From positions 1 to 7,140 of the forward strand of contig RFNE01000207.1 of NCBI GenBank assembly GCA_009927375.1: 7,140 nucleotides of DNA. Direction: 5' to 3'. Under the pieces are notes generated by a model. It saw only the letters and a list, made by a program, of their open reading frames with translations. It ran no database searches and was not told the origin of the DNA. Of the stretch, positions 1 through 7,133 are shown in pieces. This DNA comes from Actinomycetota bacterium. GTDB taxonomy: Bacteria; Actinomycetota; Acidimicrobiia; Acidimicrobiales; Ilumatobacteraceae. The position numbers were made by a program, and so were the translations under genes. Within the stretch, counting starts at the first letter, position 1, and each line of letters begins with the position of its first letter.

Positions 1-1046
1 CTCGGCATTGCCCATGGTGTCCATTGCCTTTGCAGCCCTCAGCACCATGAGTCGCATCGCCTCGATCTCGATGCGTGCTTTGGCGATCACTTCGGTGTTC
101 TTGCCGAGTCGTGCCAATGGCTTGCCGAATGCCTCGCGATGCAATCCGCGACGGATCATCAGCTCGAGCGCTCGTTCTGCAGCACCGATCGAACGCATGC
201 AGTGATGGATGCGACCCGGTCCGAGTCGCACCTGAGAGATCTCGAACCCACGACCCTCGCCGAGCAACATGTTCGATGCCGGCACACGGACGTCGGAGAA
301 ACGCAGGTGCATGTGACCGTGCGGTGCGTCATCCTCACCGAACACTTCCATCGGTCCGAGGATCTGGACACCTGGGGTGTCCATCGGGACGAGGATCTGT
401 GAGTGACGACGATGTGGTGGGCCGTCGGGGCTCGTCATCAGCATGCAGATCAGGATCTTGCAGCGCGGGTCCCCCGCTCCGGAGATGTAGTACTTCTCAC
501 CATTGATGACCCATTCATCTCCGTCGAGCACTGCGCGACATTCCAAGTTCTTTGCATCCGACGATGCGACATCGGGCTCGGTCATCGCGTATGCGGAGCG
601 GATCTCACCATTCAGGAGTGGCTTGAGCCACCGCTCCTTTTGTTCTGGTGTTCCAACCGCTCGAGCACCTCCATGTTCCCGGTGTCTGGCGCGCTGCAGT
701 TCATACATTCAGACGCGATCGGGTTCTTGCCGAGTTCGGCGGCGATGTATGCGTAGTCGAGGTTGGAGAGGCCTTCGCCAGTCTCCGCGTTCGGCAGGAA
801 GAAGTTCCACAATCCTTTGGCCTTCGCCTTGTTCTTCAGCCCTTCGAGCAACTCCAGCTGACCAGGGCCGTACTGCCAACGATCCGGTCTTCCCTCGCCC
901 AGCTTGAAGAACTTCTCCGTGACGGGATCGATCTCATCGCGGATGAACGCGGTGACCGCCTCGAACAACGGCACCGCCTTGGCGGACATCGCCAAATTCA
1001 TTGCGTCGTCGGTGGTGATTCCTGAATGCATTCCTGGTGCGGGCAT
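1..1046 (-). CDS. Acyl-CoA dehydrogenase, ACAD10/11-like; 3' end cut by window edge; one apparent frameshift
   Basis: This would be an FAD-dependent dehydrogenase that introduces the alpha-beta double bond into an acyl-CoA thioester, passing electrons to an electron-transfer flavoprotein. Reading from 1046 and adding one base between 654 and 655 gives 349 continuous residues to the window edge. The helical N-terminal domain spans about residues 20-130. The FAD/substrate segment YAMTEPDVASSDA lies near 153-165 and SGAGDPRCK near 189-197. The middle beta domain runs to about 255 (VPMDTPGV, APHGHMH). The C-terminal helical domain begins with LGEGRGFEISQVRLGPGRI and includes REAFGKPLA near 305-312. 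SGAGDPRCK, HGH and GPGRIHHCMR are typical of the ACAD10/11 branch. The last 50-80 residues lie outside the window, so the catalytic acid cannot be checked. Without the repair, the frame stops at 612 after 144 residues. The start at 1046 has a GAGGGG stretch about 12 nt upstream; Met16 is an alternative. The substrate is unknown. Confidence 0.88.
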
Positions 1047-1081
1047 ACCGCCACGCTACCCCTCGTCCGACTAACGATGTC

Positions 1082-1513
1082 CTATCGAACTGGCGACAAC
1101 ACCACCAGTGGAATCTCTCGCGACGTCCTCTGTTGATACGAGCGATAGCCCTTGTACGCAGCCTCGACGCTCGGCCACCATCGAGCACGCTCATCTGGCG
1201 TAGCCGTGCGCGCATTCATCGAGATCGTTGGTCCACCCTTCACTCGTGCTTCGACGCGTGGGTTCGCAACGAGGTTGAGGTACCACGCAGGATGATGATC
1301 ATCGCCACCGCGTGATGCAACGATGACGACATCGTCGCCCTCTTGTACTGGTGACGTCAGCAAGACGGTCCGCTTCTCTCCGGACTTTCGACCGACCGTC
1401 GTCAGTTCGACCACCGGCATCACACCAACTTGCCAACCCGCTCGACCACCAGTCACCGCCATGATCACGCGGTGAACTGCATTCATCCCTTTGAGGTATG
1501 CATCGCTTGGCAT
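1082..1513 (-). CDS. Nitroreductase-family deazaflavin (F420)-dependent reductase, Ddn-like
   Basis: A complete 143-residue protein of the Ddn/DUF385 split-barrel family, whose members use reduced F420 (some bind flavin or heme) to reduce quinones, nitro compounds or other hydrophobic substrates. Visible family features are the strand-turn LTTVGRKSGEKRTVLL (residues 37-52), the cofactor-side segment VASRGGDDHHPAWYLNLVAN (65-84), a following ANPRVEARVKG, and the C-terminal YQQRTSREIPLVVLSP (126-141). The length is normal for single-domain members. It lies 35 bp upstream of the acyl-CoA dehydrogenase on the same strand, so the two may be co-transcribed. No Shine-Dalgarno sequence precedes the ATG; a TAAAGT box ends 6 nt upstream of it, which suggests a leaderless transcript. 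The family is concentrated in F420-producing actinobacteria and supports that taxonomic reading. The true substrate and even F420 use are inferred from the family, not shown. Confidence 0.9.
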   Translation of the reverse strand: MPSDAYLKGMNAVHRVIMAVTGGRAGWQVGVMPVVELTTVGRKSGEKRTVLLTSPVQEGDDVVIVASRGGDDHHPAWYLNLVANPRVEARVKGGPTISMNARTATPDERARWWPSVEAAYKGYRSYQQRTSREIPLVVLSPVR

Positions 1514-1566
1514 GGCTCAACTTTACGCCTCGCCCGCAGTCGCTCGACACCCGTAGTGTGCTGGGG
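1514..1566. promoter_or_regulatory. Divergent promoter region with two likely leaderless start points
   Basis: This is the only divergent intergenic gap in the window. On the plus strand TAGTGT (1554-1559) lies 7 nt before the SDR ATG. On the minus strand TAAAGT (1520-1525) lies 6 nt before the reductase ATG. Each box is at the distance at which a -10 element would start transcription on or next to the start codon, and neither gene has a normal Shine-Dalgarno sequence. No good -35 hexamer is visible on either strand. Box assignments are by eye; the leaderless reading is inference. Confidence 0.45.
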
Positions 1567-2337
1567 ATGAAAGATCTCTTCTCCCTCAAAGGTCGCGTCG
1601 CACTCGTCACCGGTGGCTCGCGTGGCATCGGCGCAATGATCGTTCAAGGCTTCCTCGAACACGGCTGTTCTCGCGTCTACATCACCGCTCGAAAAGCCGC
1701 TCAATGCGATGCTGCAGCGAAAGAACTCTCCGAGTACGGCGAATGCATCTCACTCCCCGGCGACGTGTCGACGACCGAAGGCATCGCTGTCCTCGCTGCG
1801 CAGATCGCCGAGAGGGAAGAACGTCTCGACATCCTCGTCAACAACGCGGGGGCGGCATGGGGTGCCGAATTCGACACCTTCCCCGAGTCGGGCTGGGACA
1901 AGGTCGTCGATCTCAACTTGAAGACGCCGTTCTTCCTCACCCAGGCACTTGCACCACAGTTGCGCGCGGCCGGTGCATCGGGCCACCTTGCGAAAGTCAT
2001 CAACATTGCATCCGTCGACGGAATCTCGATCAACCAGATGGAGACGTACTCCTATGCAGGAAGCAAGGCTGGTCTCATCCACATGACCAAGCGCATGGCA
2101 CTGCGTCTCGCCAAAGACAACATCATCGTCAGCGCGATCGCTCCTGGTGCGTTTGCGAGCGAGATGAACAAAGCAGCCCGCGACCACGGCGATGCGATCG
2201 CTCCGATGATTCCCGCGGGACGCATCGGGACACCCGAGGACATGGCCGGAGCCGCGATCTATCTCGCATCCCGAGCTGGCGACTACGTCGTCGGATCGAC
2301 GCTCATCGTCGACGGTGGCGTCACCTACGCACGTTGA
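1567..2337 (+). CDS. Short-chain dehydrogenase/reductase, classical type, RhlG/FabG-like
   Basis: A complete 256-residue Rossmann-fold NAD(P)-dependent oxidoreductase. The nucleotide-binding TGGSRGIG is at residues 15-22, the structural NNAG at 92-95, and the catalytic set is Asn117, Ser149 (NIASVDG), Tyr163 and Lys167 (YxxxK). IAPGAF near 191-196 and the C-terminal DGG motif are also present. The arginine after TGGS (R19) and ITAR at 39-42 favour NADPH over NADH. Overall wording (TGGSRGIG, then SxYG, SWG-like AAWG, SGWxKV, GRIGTPEDMA) resembles RhlG-type beta-ketoacyl reductases, so a 3-oxoacyl substrate is plausible but unproven. I chose the ATG at 1567 because the beta-strand begins about 10 residues later, as in the family. 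The in-frame ATG at 1498 would add 23 unconserved residues and overlap the divergent gene. The gene is 44 bp upstream of trhO. Confidence 0.92.
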   Translation: MKDLFSLKGRVALVTGGSRGIGAMIVQGFLEHGCSRVYITARKAAQCDAAAKELSEYGECISLPGDVSTTEGIAVLAAQIAEREERLDILVNNAGAAWGAEFDTFPESGWDKVVDLNLKTPFFLTQALAPQLRAAGASGHLAKVINIASVDGISINQMETYSYAGSKAGLIHMTKRMALRLAKDNIIVSAIAPGAFASEMNKAARDHGDAIAPMIPAGRIGTPEDMAGAAIYLASRAGDYVVGSTLIVDGGVTYAR

Positions 2338-2381
2338 GATCGCTTCGCTCTCGCGCAGCGGTACATTCAGGGTGAGTCGTC

Positions 2382-3277
2382 ATGGTCATCGAACCCAAGA
2401 TCCTGCTCTTCTACAAGTTCACTCCTCTTGCAGACCCAGACGCCATCCGTCTCTGGCAGCGCGAGCTCTGTGAACGCTGGGGCTGACAGGACGAATCCTG
2501 CTTTCCAAAGACGGCATCAACGGAACCGTCGGAGGGCCGCTCGCATCGGTGAAGAAATACCTGCGTACGACGCGTGAGTATCCGGCGTTCAAGGACATCG
2601 ACTTCAAGTGGTCGGAAGGGACCGGTGAGGACTTTCCGCGACTCGAGGTGAAAGTTCGACCGGAGATCGTGACCTTCGGGCGACCCGAAGAGATCAAGGT
2701 TGACGAAAACGGGATCATCGGCGGCGGGACACACCTCGCACCACATGAAGTACACGAACTCGTCGAACGACGGCCAGATGTTGTCTTCTTCGACGGACGC
2801 AACGAATTTGAGGCACGCGTCGGAAAGTTTCGTGATGCGGTCGTCACTAACGCGCAGACCACGCCAGACTTCGTCGCTGAACTCGAGAGCGGGAAGTACG
2901 ACCATCTGAAGTCGAAGCCAATCGTGACGTACTGCACGGGCGGAATTCGCTGTGAAGTGCTCACGGTGCTCATGAAGAACCGCGGTTTTCAGGAGGTGTA
3001 CCAAATTGACGGCGGCATCGTCCGCTATGGGGAGACGTTCAAGAACTCCGGCCTCTGGGAGGGATCGCTCTATGTCTTCGACAAGAGACTCGTCACTGAC
3101 TTCGCCGAAGGTGCAGCCCTGATCGGGTCCTGTGACTACTGCGGCGAGCCGACGAAAGACTTCTACAACTGCTCGACGAACACCTGCCGCAAGCGAACGC
3201 TGGTCTGCACGGCATGTGCAAATTCGACGACGCTCATCTCCTGCACCTCGTGCACGAGCGCATCGCTCGTTCCCTGA
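2382..3277 (+). CDS. trhO: tRNA uridine(34) hydroxylase TrhO (rhodanese-related, YceA family); one apparent frameshift
   Basis: TrhO uses oxygen to hydroxylate U34 of tRNA anticodons, giving the 5-hydroxyuridine that is later modified to mo5U or cmo5U. As written, the frame from 2382 stops at TGA 2484-2486 after 34 codons. One extra G in the run 2479-2482 restores 298 residues, close to the family norm. The N-terminal domain (to about 115) includes LTGRILLSKDGINGTVGG. The rhodanese domain (about 120-225) has FFDGRNEFEARVGKF and the active loop YCTGGIRCE with Cys185. The C-terminal tail carries eight cysteines (251, 254, 264, 269, 276, 279, 288, 291) in mostly CxxC pairs, as is common in the family and consistent with metal binding. 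GGTGAG at 2371-2376 is a good ribosome site 5 nt before the ATG. The downstream fragment could be miscalled as an independent gene starting at 2549. Confidence 0.9.
3254..3270 (+). repeat. Perfect 7-bp inverted repeat with 3-nt loop at the 3' end of trhO
   Basis: ACGAGCG, loop CAT, then CGCTCGT. It sits inside the last codons of trhO and ends 4 nt before the stop codon. The hairpin is GC-rich, but no T-run follows, so it is not a standard intrinsic terminator. It could slow decay or weakly attenuate read-through into the exporter gene, or be a chance result of codon choice (Thr-Ser-Ala-Ser-Leu-Val). Confidence 0.35.
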
Positions 3278-3371
3278 TCTCCCACCCATAGGTCATCCGT
3301 CTCTGGGTGTCTCCAATGAACGAATGTGAAGTCTGTGGAATTAGGGTCGTCTTAGTAGGAGACCTCTCATC
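3278..3371 (+). promoter_or_regulatory. Intergenic leader of the exporter gene with a strong ribosome binding site
   Basis: This 94-bp gap contains AGGAGA at 3357-3362, 9 nt before the ATG at 3372; it is the best Shine-Dalgarno match in the window and fixes that start. A possible -10 box TAGGGT lies at 3342-3347, without a clear -35. CACCCA (3283-3288) and TGGGTG (3304-3309) form a 6-bp inverted repeat with a 15-nt spacer, too loose to call a terminator or operator with confidence. Confidence 0.4.
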
Positions 3372-4819
3372 ATGAACACACGCAAGCTCCCTTTCGATTA
3401 CAAGTGGGTCGTCGCGGTCATCTTCGTCCTCGGCCTATTCATGGAGATCATGGACACCACGATCGTCAACGTGGCCATTCCCACGCTGCAAAAGACGTTC
3501 AACGCGTCTGGAGCAGGCATCGAGTGGGTGGTGATCGGTTATCTCCTCTCCATTGCGGTGTGGATTCCGTCCTCGGGCTGGATCGGCGACCGCATCGGAA
3601 CCAAGCGAACCTTCCTCTTTGCCTTGCTGATGTTCACGATTTCCTCGATGTTGTGTGGTCAGGCCAACAGCATCGGTGAGTTGATTGCGTTCCGCATCTT
3701 GCAGGGCGTCGGCGGTGGCATGCTCACCCCTGTCGGAACCGCGATGCTGTATCGAGCATTCCCGCCCGAAGAACGAGCACGGGCCTCAACGGTTCTCGTG
3801 ATCCCAACCGTGATCGCTCCAGCCTTGGGCCGATCATCGGCGGACTCCTCATCGACCATCTCTCATGGCGTTGGATCTTCTATGTCAACGTTCCGATCGG
3901 CATCTTCGGATTGATCTTCGGTGGGCTGTACCTGCGTGAGAGTAAAGAGCCGACCGCAGGCCGCTTCGACGTTGCGGGATTCGTCCTCGCCGCATCCGGC
4001 CTCGCCGGAATTCTGTACGCACTCTCGCAAGGTCCGGAGAAAGGTTGGGGGTCTGGCGAGGTGCTCGTCACTGGTTTGGTCGGCGTGGCACTCACGGTCG
4101 CGATGGTCGTGGTTGAACTTCGCATCGACCAACCGATGCTCACGCTTCGCCTCTATCGAGACCGCATGTTTCGCAATTCGAACATGATCAACACGCTCTC
4201 GTACGCCTCCTTTGCGTCATTTCTCTTCCTCCTCCCGCAGTTCCTGCAATCGCTCCTCGGCTATTCGGCACTCGAGTCGGGACTGACCACGTTCCCCCAG
4301 GCAGTCGGCGTGATCCTCGCGAGTCAGTTCGTCGGCAAGCTCTATCACACCATCGGTCCACGTCGCCTCGTCGCAGCAGGTCTCGTTGGCGTATCGCTGT
4401 CCAACATCCCGTTCATGTTCGTCACACTTGGCGTGAGTCAGATGACGATTCGCGAACTGATGTTCCTCCGCGGACTCAGCATGGCATTTGCATTCGTGCC
4501 CCTCCAAGCAGCAACGTACGCAAACATTGCCAAGCAAGACACAGGTCGCGCGTCGGCGATCTTTTCCACACAACGCCAAGCATCGGCCGCGATCGGTGTC
4601 GCGATCCTGGCCACGCTCTTCCACTCGCGTCTCATCCACCTCTCGAATGACGCCGCACCGACACCCGAGGTCACGTTGCAGGCATTCCACTTCGCTTTTG
4701 CTGGGAGCATCGTGATCTCCCTCATGGGCGCGGTGTTCGCCGCATTGTTCATCCGCGACATCGATGCAAAGCCGACGATGCACCCACGCCCCAAGAAGAA
4801 GAGCGCCGTCGCGGCCTAA
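3372..4819 (+). CDS. MFS exporter of the DHA2 (EmrB/QacA) drug:proton antiporter type; one apparent frameshift
   Basis: A predicted inner-membrane proton-driven exporter of small hydrophobic compounds. The frame from 3372 ends at 3914; adding one base in the GGGCC stretch at 3827-3831 joins it to the open frame ending at 4819 and gives 482 residues, normal for the 14-helix DHA2 group. Signature segments are motif D1 (MEIMDTTIVNVAIPTL, 24-39), motif A (GWIGDRIGTKR, 69-79), motif B (RILQGVGGG, 108-116) and the antiporter motif C (APALGPIIGG, about 149-158), which is cut exactly by the frame break. Hydrophobic helices continue through the second half; the tail is basic (PRPKKK, about 472-477). 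The substrate cannot be inferred: no regulator or biosynthetic gene lies beside it. If the break is real, the product would be a non-functional fragment of about five helices. Confidence 0.9.
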
Positions 4820-4923
4820 CAGGGTCACTCACCAGGACGTTGGCGAGCCCACCGACCTCCAGAGTTTTGGCACCCGACACTACGATGTGTCCGACCTAGT
4901 TGGGTCAAGACAAGGATCACCAC
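4820..4923 (+). promoter_or_regulatory. Promoter and leader of the tdh-kbl operon with two short inverted repeats
   Basis: This 104-bp gap carries a possible -10 box TACGAT at 4881-4886 that forms the exact centre of an inverted repeat, GACAC (4876-4880) and GTGTC (4887-4891). A second one follows: GACC (4893-4896) and GGTC (4903-4906) with a 6-nt loop. AAGGA at 4912-4916 is the ribosome site, 7 nt before the tdh ATG. No convincing -35 is seen, nor an intrinsic terminator for the exporter. The repeat overlapping the -10 could be an operator, but the arms are short and chance is possible. Confidence 0.4.
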
Positions 4924-5949
4924 ATGCGAGCGTTATTCAAGCCGTCTGCAGCACCTGGGCTCGAGATGATCGAGTGCCCCGAGCCGACGCCTGGACCGAA
5001 TGAAGTCAAGATACGTGTCGAGCGCACCGGTATCTGTGGCACCGACCTCCACATCGAAGCGTGGGATGCCTGGGCCGCATCGGCAGTGAACGCCCCACTG
5101 ATCATCGGTCACGAGTTCTCGGGACGCATCGTCGAACTTGGCTCGGATGTCACCTCACTGGAAGTCGGCACCCTCGTCTCGGGCGAAGGTCACGTCATCT
5201 GTGGCACCTGCCGTAACTGCCGAGCTGGTCGGCGCCACATGTGCAAGAACACTTCAAGCGTCGGCGTGAATCGAAATGGTGCATTCGCCGAATACGTGGT
5301 CATTCCCGCGAGCAACGTCTGGGTCCACTCGGCTGCCGTCGACGCCGAGCTCGGCGCGATCTTCGATCCATTCGGCAATGCGGTCCACACTGCACTCGCT
5401 TTTCCGGTCGCGGGCGAAGACGTCCTTATCACCGGAGCGGGTCCGATCGGACTGATGGCTGCAAAGGTGGCACGCCATGTGGGCGCCAGATACATCGTGG
5501 TGAGCGACATCAACGAGTCGCGTCTCGCACTTGCTCGCACGATGGGTGTCGACATCGCCGTGAACCCGCTCACCTCCAGCATCGCTGAAACACAGAAAAC
5601 CCTCGGCATGAAGGAGGGTTTCGACGTTGCCCTCGAGATGAGCGGTGCACCCACCGCACTCCCCGACATCCTCGACAATCTTGCTCATGGCGGACGAGTG
5701 GCGGTCCTTGGTTTGCCAAGCAAAGAGATTTCGATCAACTGGGCGAAGCTCGTCACCCACATGATCACCATCAAAGGGATCTACGGGCGAGAGATGTATG
5801 AGACGTGGTACGCGATGAATTCGCTCATCCAAACCGGTCTCGACATCCGCGACGTCATCACCGATCGTTTCCCCGCATCCGAGTGGGAGTCGGCGTTTGC
5901 AGCTGCTCGCTCGTCCAATTCCGGCAAAGTCGTGATGGACTGGTCGTAG
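4924..5949 (+). CDS. tdh: L-threonine 3-dehydrogenase, zinc-dependent
   Basis: This cytoplasmic medium-chain dehydrogenase oxidises L-threonine with NAD+ to 2-amino-3-ketobutyrate, the first step of threonine breakdown to glycine. The 341-residue length equals that of the E. coli enzyme as I recall it, and landmark residues fall at the same numbers. Catalytic-zinc ligands are Cys38 (GICGTDLHI), His63 and Glu64 (GHEF). Structural-zinc cysteines are 93, 96, 99 and 107, and His90 lies in SGEGH. IFDPFGNAVHTA (146-157) and KGIYGREMYETWY are diagnostic of threonine dehydrogenases as opposed to other polyol or alcohol dehydrogenases. The NAD site GAGPIG is at 171-176. The start at 4924 matches the family N-terminus and has AAGGA upstream; an in-frame upstream start at 4900 adds eight unsupported residues. 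The downstream partner kbl, 8 bp away, confirms the role. Confidence 0.97.
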   Translation: MRALFKPSAAPGLEMIECPEPTPGPNEVKIRVERTGICGTDLHIEAWDAWAASAVNAPLIIGHEFSGRIVELGSDVTSLEVGTLVSGEGHVICGTCRNCRAGRRHMCKNTSSVGVNRNGAFAEYVVIPASNVWVHSAAVDAELGAIFDPFGNAVHTALAFPVAGEDVLITGAGPIGLMAAKVARHVGARYIVVSDINESRLALARTMGVDIAVNPLTSSIAETQKTLGMKEGFDVALEMSGAPTALPDILDNLAHGGRVAVLGLPSKEISINWAKLVTHMITIKGIYGREMYETWYAMNSLIQTGLDIRDVITDRFPASEWESAFAAARSSNSGKVVMDWS

Positions 5950-5957
5950 GTCGGAAG

Positions 5958-7133
5958 ATGTACACCAAGACACGCGCCGAATTACGTAAGACGCTCGACG
6001 AGATCAAGTCTGCCGGCTTGTACAAACAGGAACGGCTGCTCGACTCACCCCAAGCTCCGCACGTTGAAAGCGGTGACCGAGACCTCCTGAATTTTTGCTC
6101 CAACAACTACCTCGGTCTGGCCAACCACCCCGATGTCATCGCCGCGGCCAAGCAGTCGCTCGACGCGAACGGATTCGGGATGGCAAGTGTTCGCTTCATC
6201 TGTGGCACGCAGACCCAACACGATGAACTTGAATCTCGACTGTCGCGCTTGCTTGGCACCGACGCAACGATCCTGTTCCCGTCGTGCTTCGACGCAAACG
6301 GAGGCGTCTTCGAAGTCCTCCTCGACCAAGGCGATGCCGTCATCTCCGACGAACTCAATCACGCCTCGATCATCGACGGCATCCGTCTCTGCAAGGCCAC
6401 CCGCTATCGCTACAAGAACCGAGACATGGCAGACCTTGAGGCGCAACTCGTCGCCGCCAAGGGTGCCCGCCGCACGCTCATCGTCACCGATGGGGTGTTC
6501 TCCATGGATGGATCCTTCGCGCCACTCCCCGAGATCTGTGACCTCGCCGAGAAATACGACGCGCTCGTCATGGTCGATGATTCCCACGCGATCGGGTTCA
6601 TCGGAGCGAATGGTGCCGGAACTCCAGAGTTGTTCGGCGTGCGCGATCGCGTCGACATCCTTTCGGGCACCTTGGGCAAGGCGCTTGGCGGAGCGTCAGG
6701 TGGCTACATCAGCGCGCACCAAGAGATCGTCGACCTCCTCCGCCAACGTGCGCGTCCCTATCTCTTCTCGAACTCGATTCCCCCGACGGTTGTCGCCGGA
6801 TCGCTCGTCGCACTCGACCTCGTCGCCAAGGGCGGCAAGGCGCGTGAGACACTGCAGCAGAATGCAAAACGATTCCGCGACAAGATGGCCGCCGCAGGAT
6901 TCACTCTCCTGCCGGGAGAGCATCCCATCGTGCCCGTGATGTTCTCCGACGAGCACGAGGCTGTTCGGATGGCAAGTGCGTTGTTCGGCCTCGGAATCTA
7001 CGTCGTGGCGTTTTCGTATCCCGTCGTACCGATGGGCAAGGCGCGTATTCGCGTGCAAATCTGCGCAACGCATACGAGCGAAGACATCGACAAGTGTGTA
7101 GCCGCGTTCATCGCGGCGCGAGACCAACGCTGA
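5958..7133 (+). CDS. kbl: Glycine C-acetyltransferase (2-amino-3-ketobutyrate CoA ligase)
   Basis: A PLP-dependent alpha-oxoamine synthase of 391 residues that cleaves 2-amino-3-ketobutyrate with CoA to glycine and acetyl-CoA, consuming the unstable product of Tdh. The PLP lysine is Lys241 in SGTLGKALGGASGGY. Other cofactor-site residues are His135 (LNHASIIDG), Asp207 and His210 (VDDSHAIGF). NFCSNNYLGLANHP near 45-58, FGMASVRFICGTQ near 73-85 and SCFDANGG near 109-116 separate it from the related 8-amino-7-oxononanoate and 5-aminolevulinate synthases. I chose the ATG at 5958, 8 bp after the tdh stop; the in-frame extension back to 5805 lies inside tdh and is not family-like. The only purine-rich sequence, GGAAG, abuts the ATG, so translation probably depends on coupling to tdh. 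The gene ends 7 bp before the window edge and looks intact. Confidence 0.97.
   Translation: MYTKTRAELRKTLDEIKSAGLYKQERLLDSPQAPHVESGDRDLLNFCSNNYLGLANHPDVIAAAKQSLDANGFGMASVRFICGTQTQHDELESRLSRLLGTDATILFPSCFDANGGVFEVLLDQGDAVISDELNHASIIDGIRLCKATRYRYKNRDMADLEAQLVAAKGARRTLIVTDGVFSMDGSFAPLPEICDLAEKYDALVMVDDSHAIGFIGANGAGTPELFGVRDRVDILSGTLGKALGGASGGYISAHQEIVDLLRQRARPYLFSNSIPPTVVAGSLVALDLVAKGGKARETLQQNAKRFRDKMAAAGFTLLPGEHPIVPVMFSDEHEAVRMASALFGLGIYVVAFSYPVVPMGKARIRVQICATHTSEDIDKCVAAFIAARDQR

Noticed and set aside
1498..1566. An upstream in-frame start for the SDR
   Set aside because: The added 23 residues lie before the family N-terminus and would overlap the divergent reductase start; the ATG at 1567 fits better.
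2411..3289. A 292-codon open frame on the minus strand opposite trhO
   Set aside because: It is antisense to the conserved TrhO sequence, shows no recognisable domain, and is the usual open shadow of a GC-rich gene.
3271..3310. An intrinsic terminator after trhO
   Set aside because: The 7-bp hairpin lacks a following T-run, and the CACCCA/TGGGTG repeat has a 15-nt loop, so neither is a convincing terminator.
3372..4819. A programmed frameshift or a two-subunit exporter
   Set aside because: There is no slippery heptamer or clear downstream stimulator, and the break falls inside conserved motif C, where a split would destroy function. Two neighbouring genes show the same kind of lesion.
4217..4828. 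A 203-codon minus-strand open frame opposite the exporter
   Set aside because: It is rich in Cys, His, Arg and Glu as expected of an antisense frame over membrane helices; it has no family features.
5254..5973. A 239-codon minus-strand open frame opposite tdh
   Set aside because: It lies wholly against a confidently identified gene and has no motif of its own.
2134..6650. Three copies of the palindrome GCGATCGC (2134-2141, 2194-2201, 6643-6650), as in cyanobacterial HIP1
   Set aside because: All are inside coding sequence, two encode the same Ala-Ile-Ala-Pro, and the other genes do not point to a cyanobacterium. Codon preference in a GATC-rich genome is enough to explain them.
6133..6939. 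A 268-codon plus-strand frame inside kbl
   Set aside because: It is a Ser/Arg-rich out-of-frame translation of kbl, whose own frame matches the family throughout.
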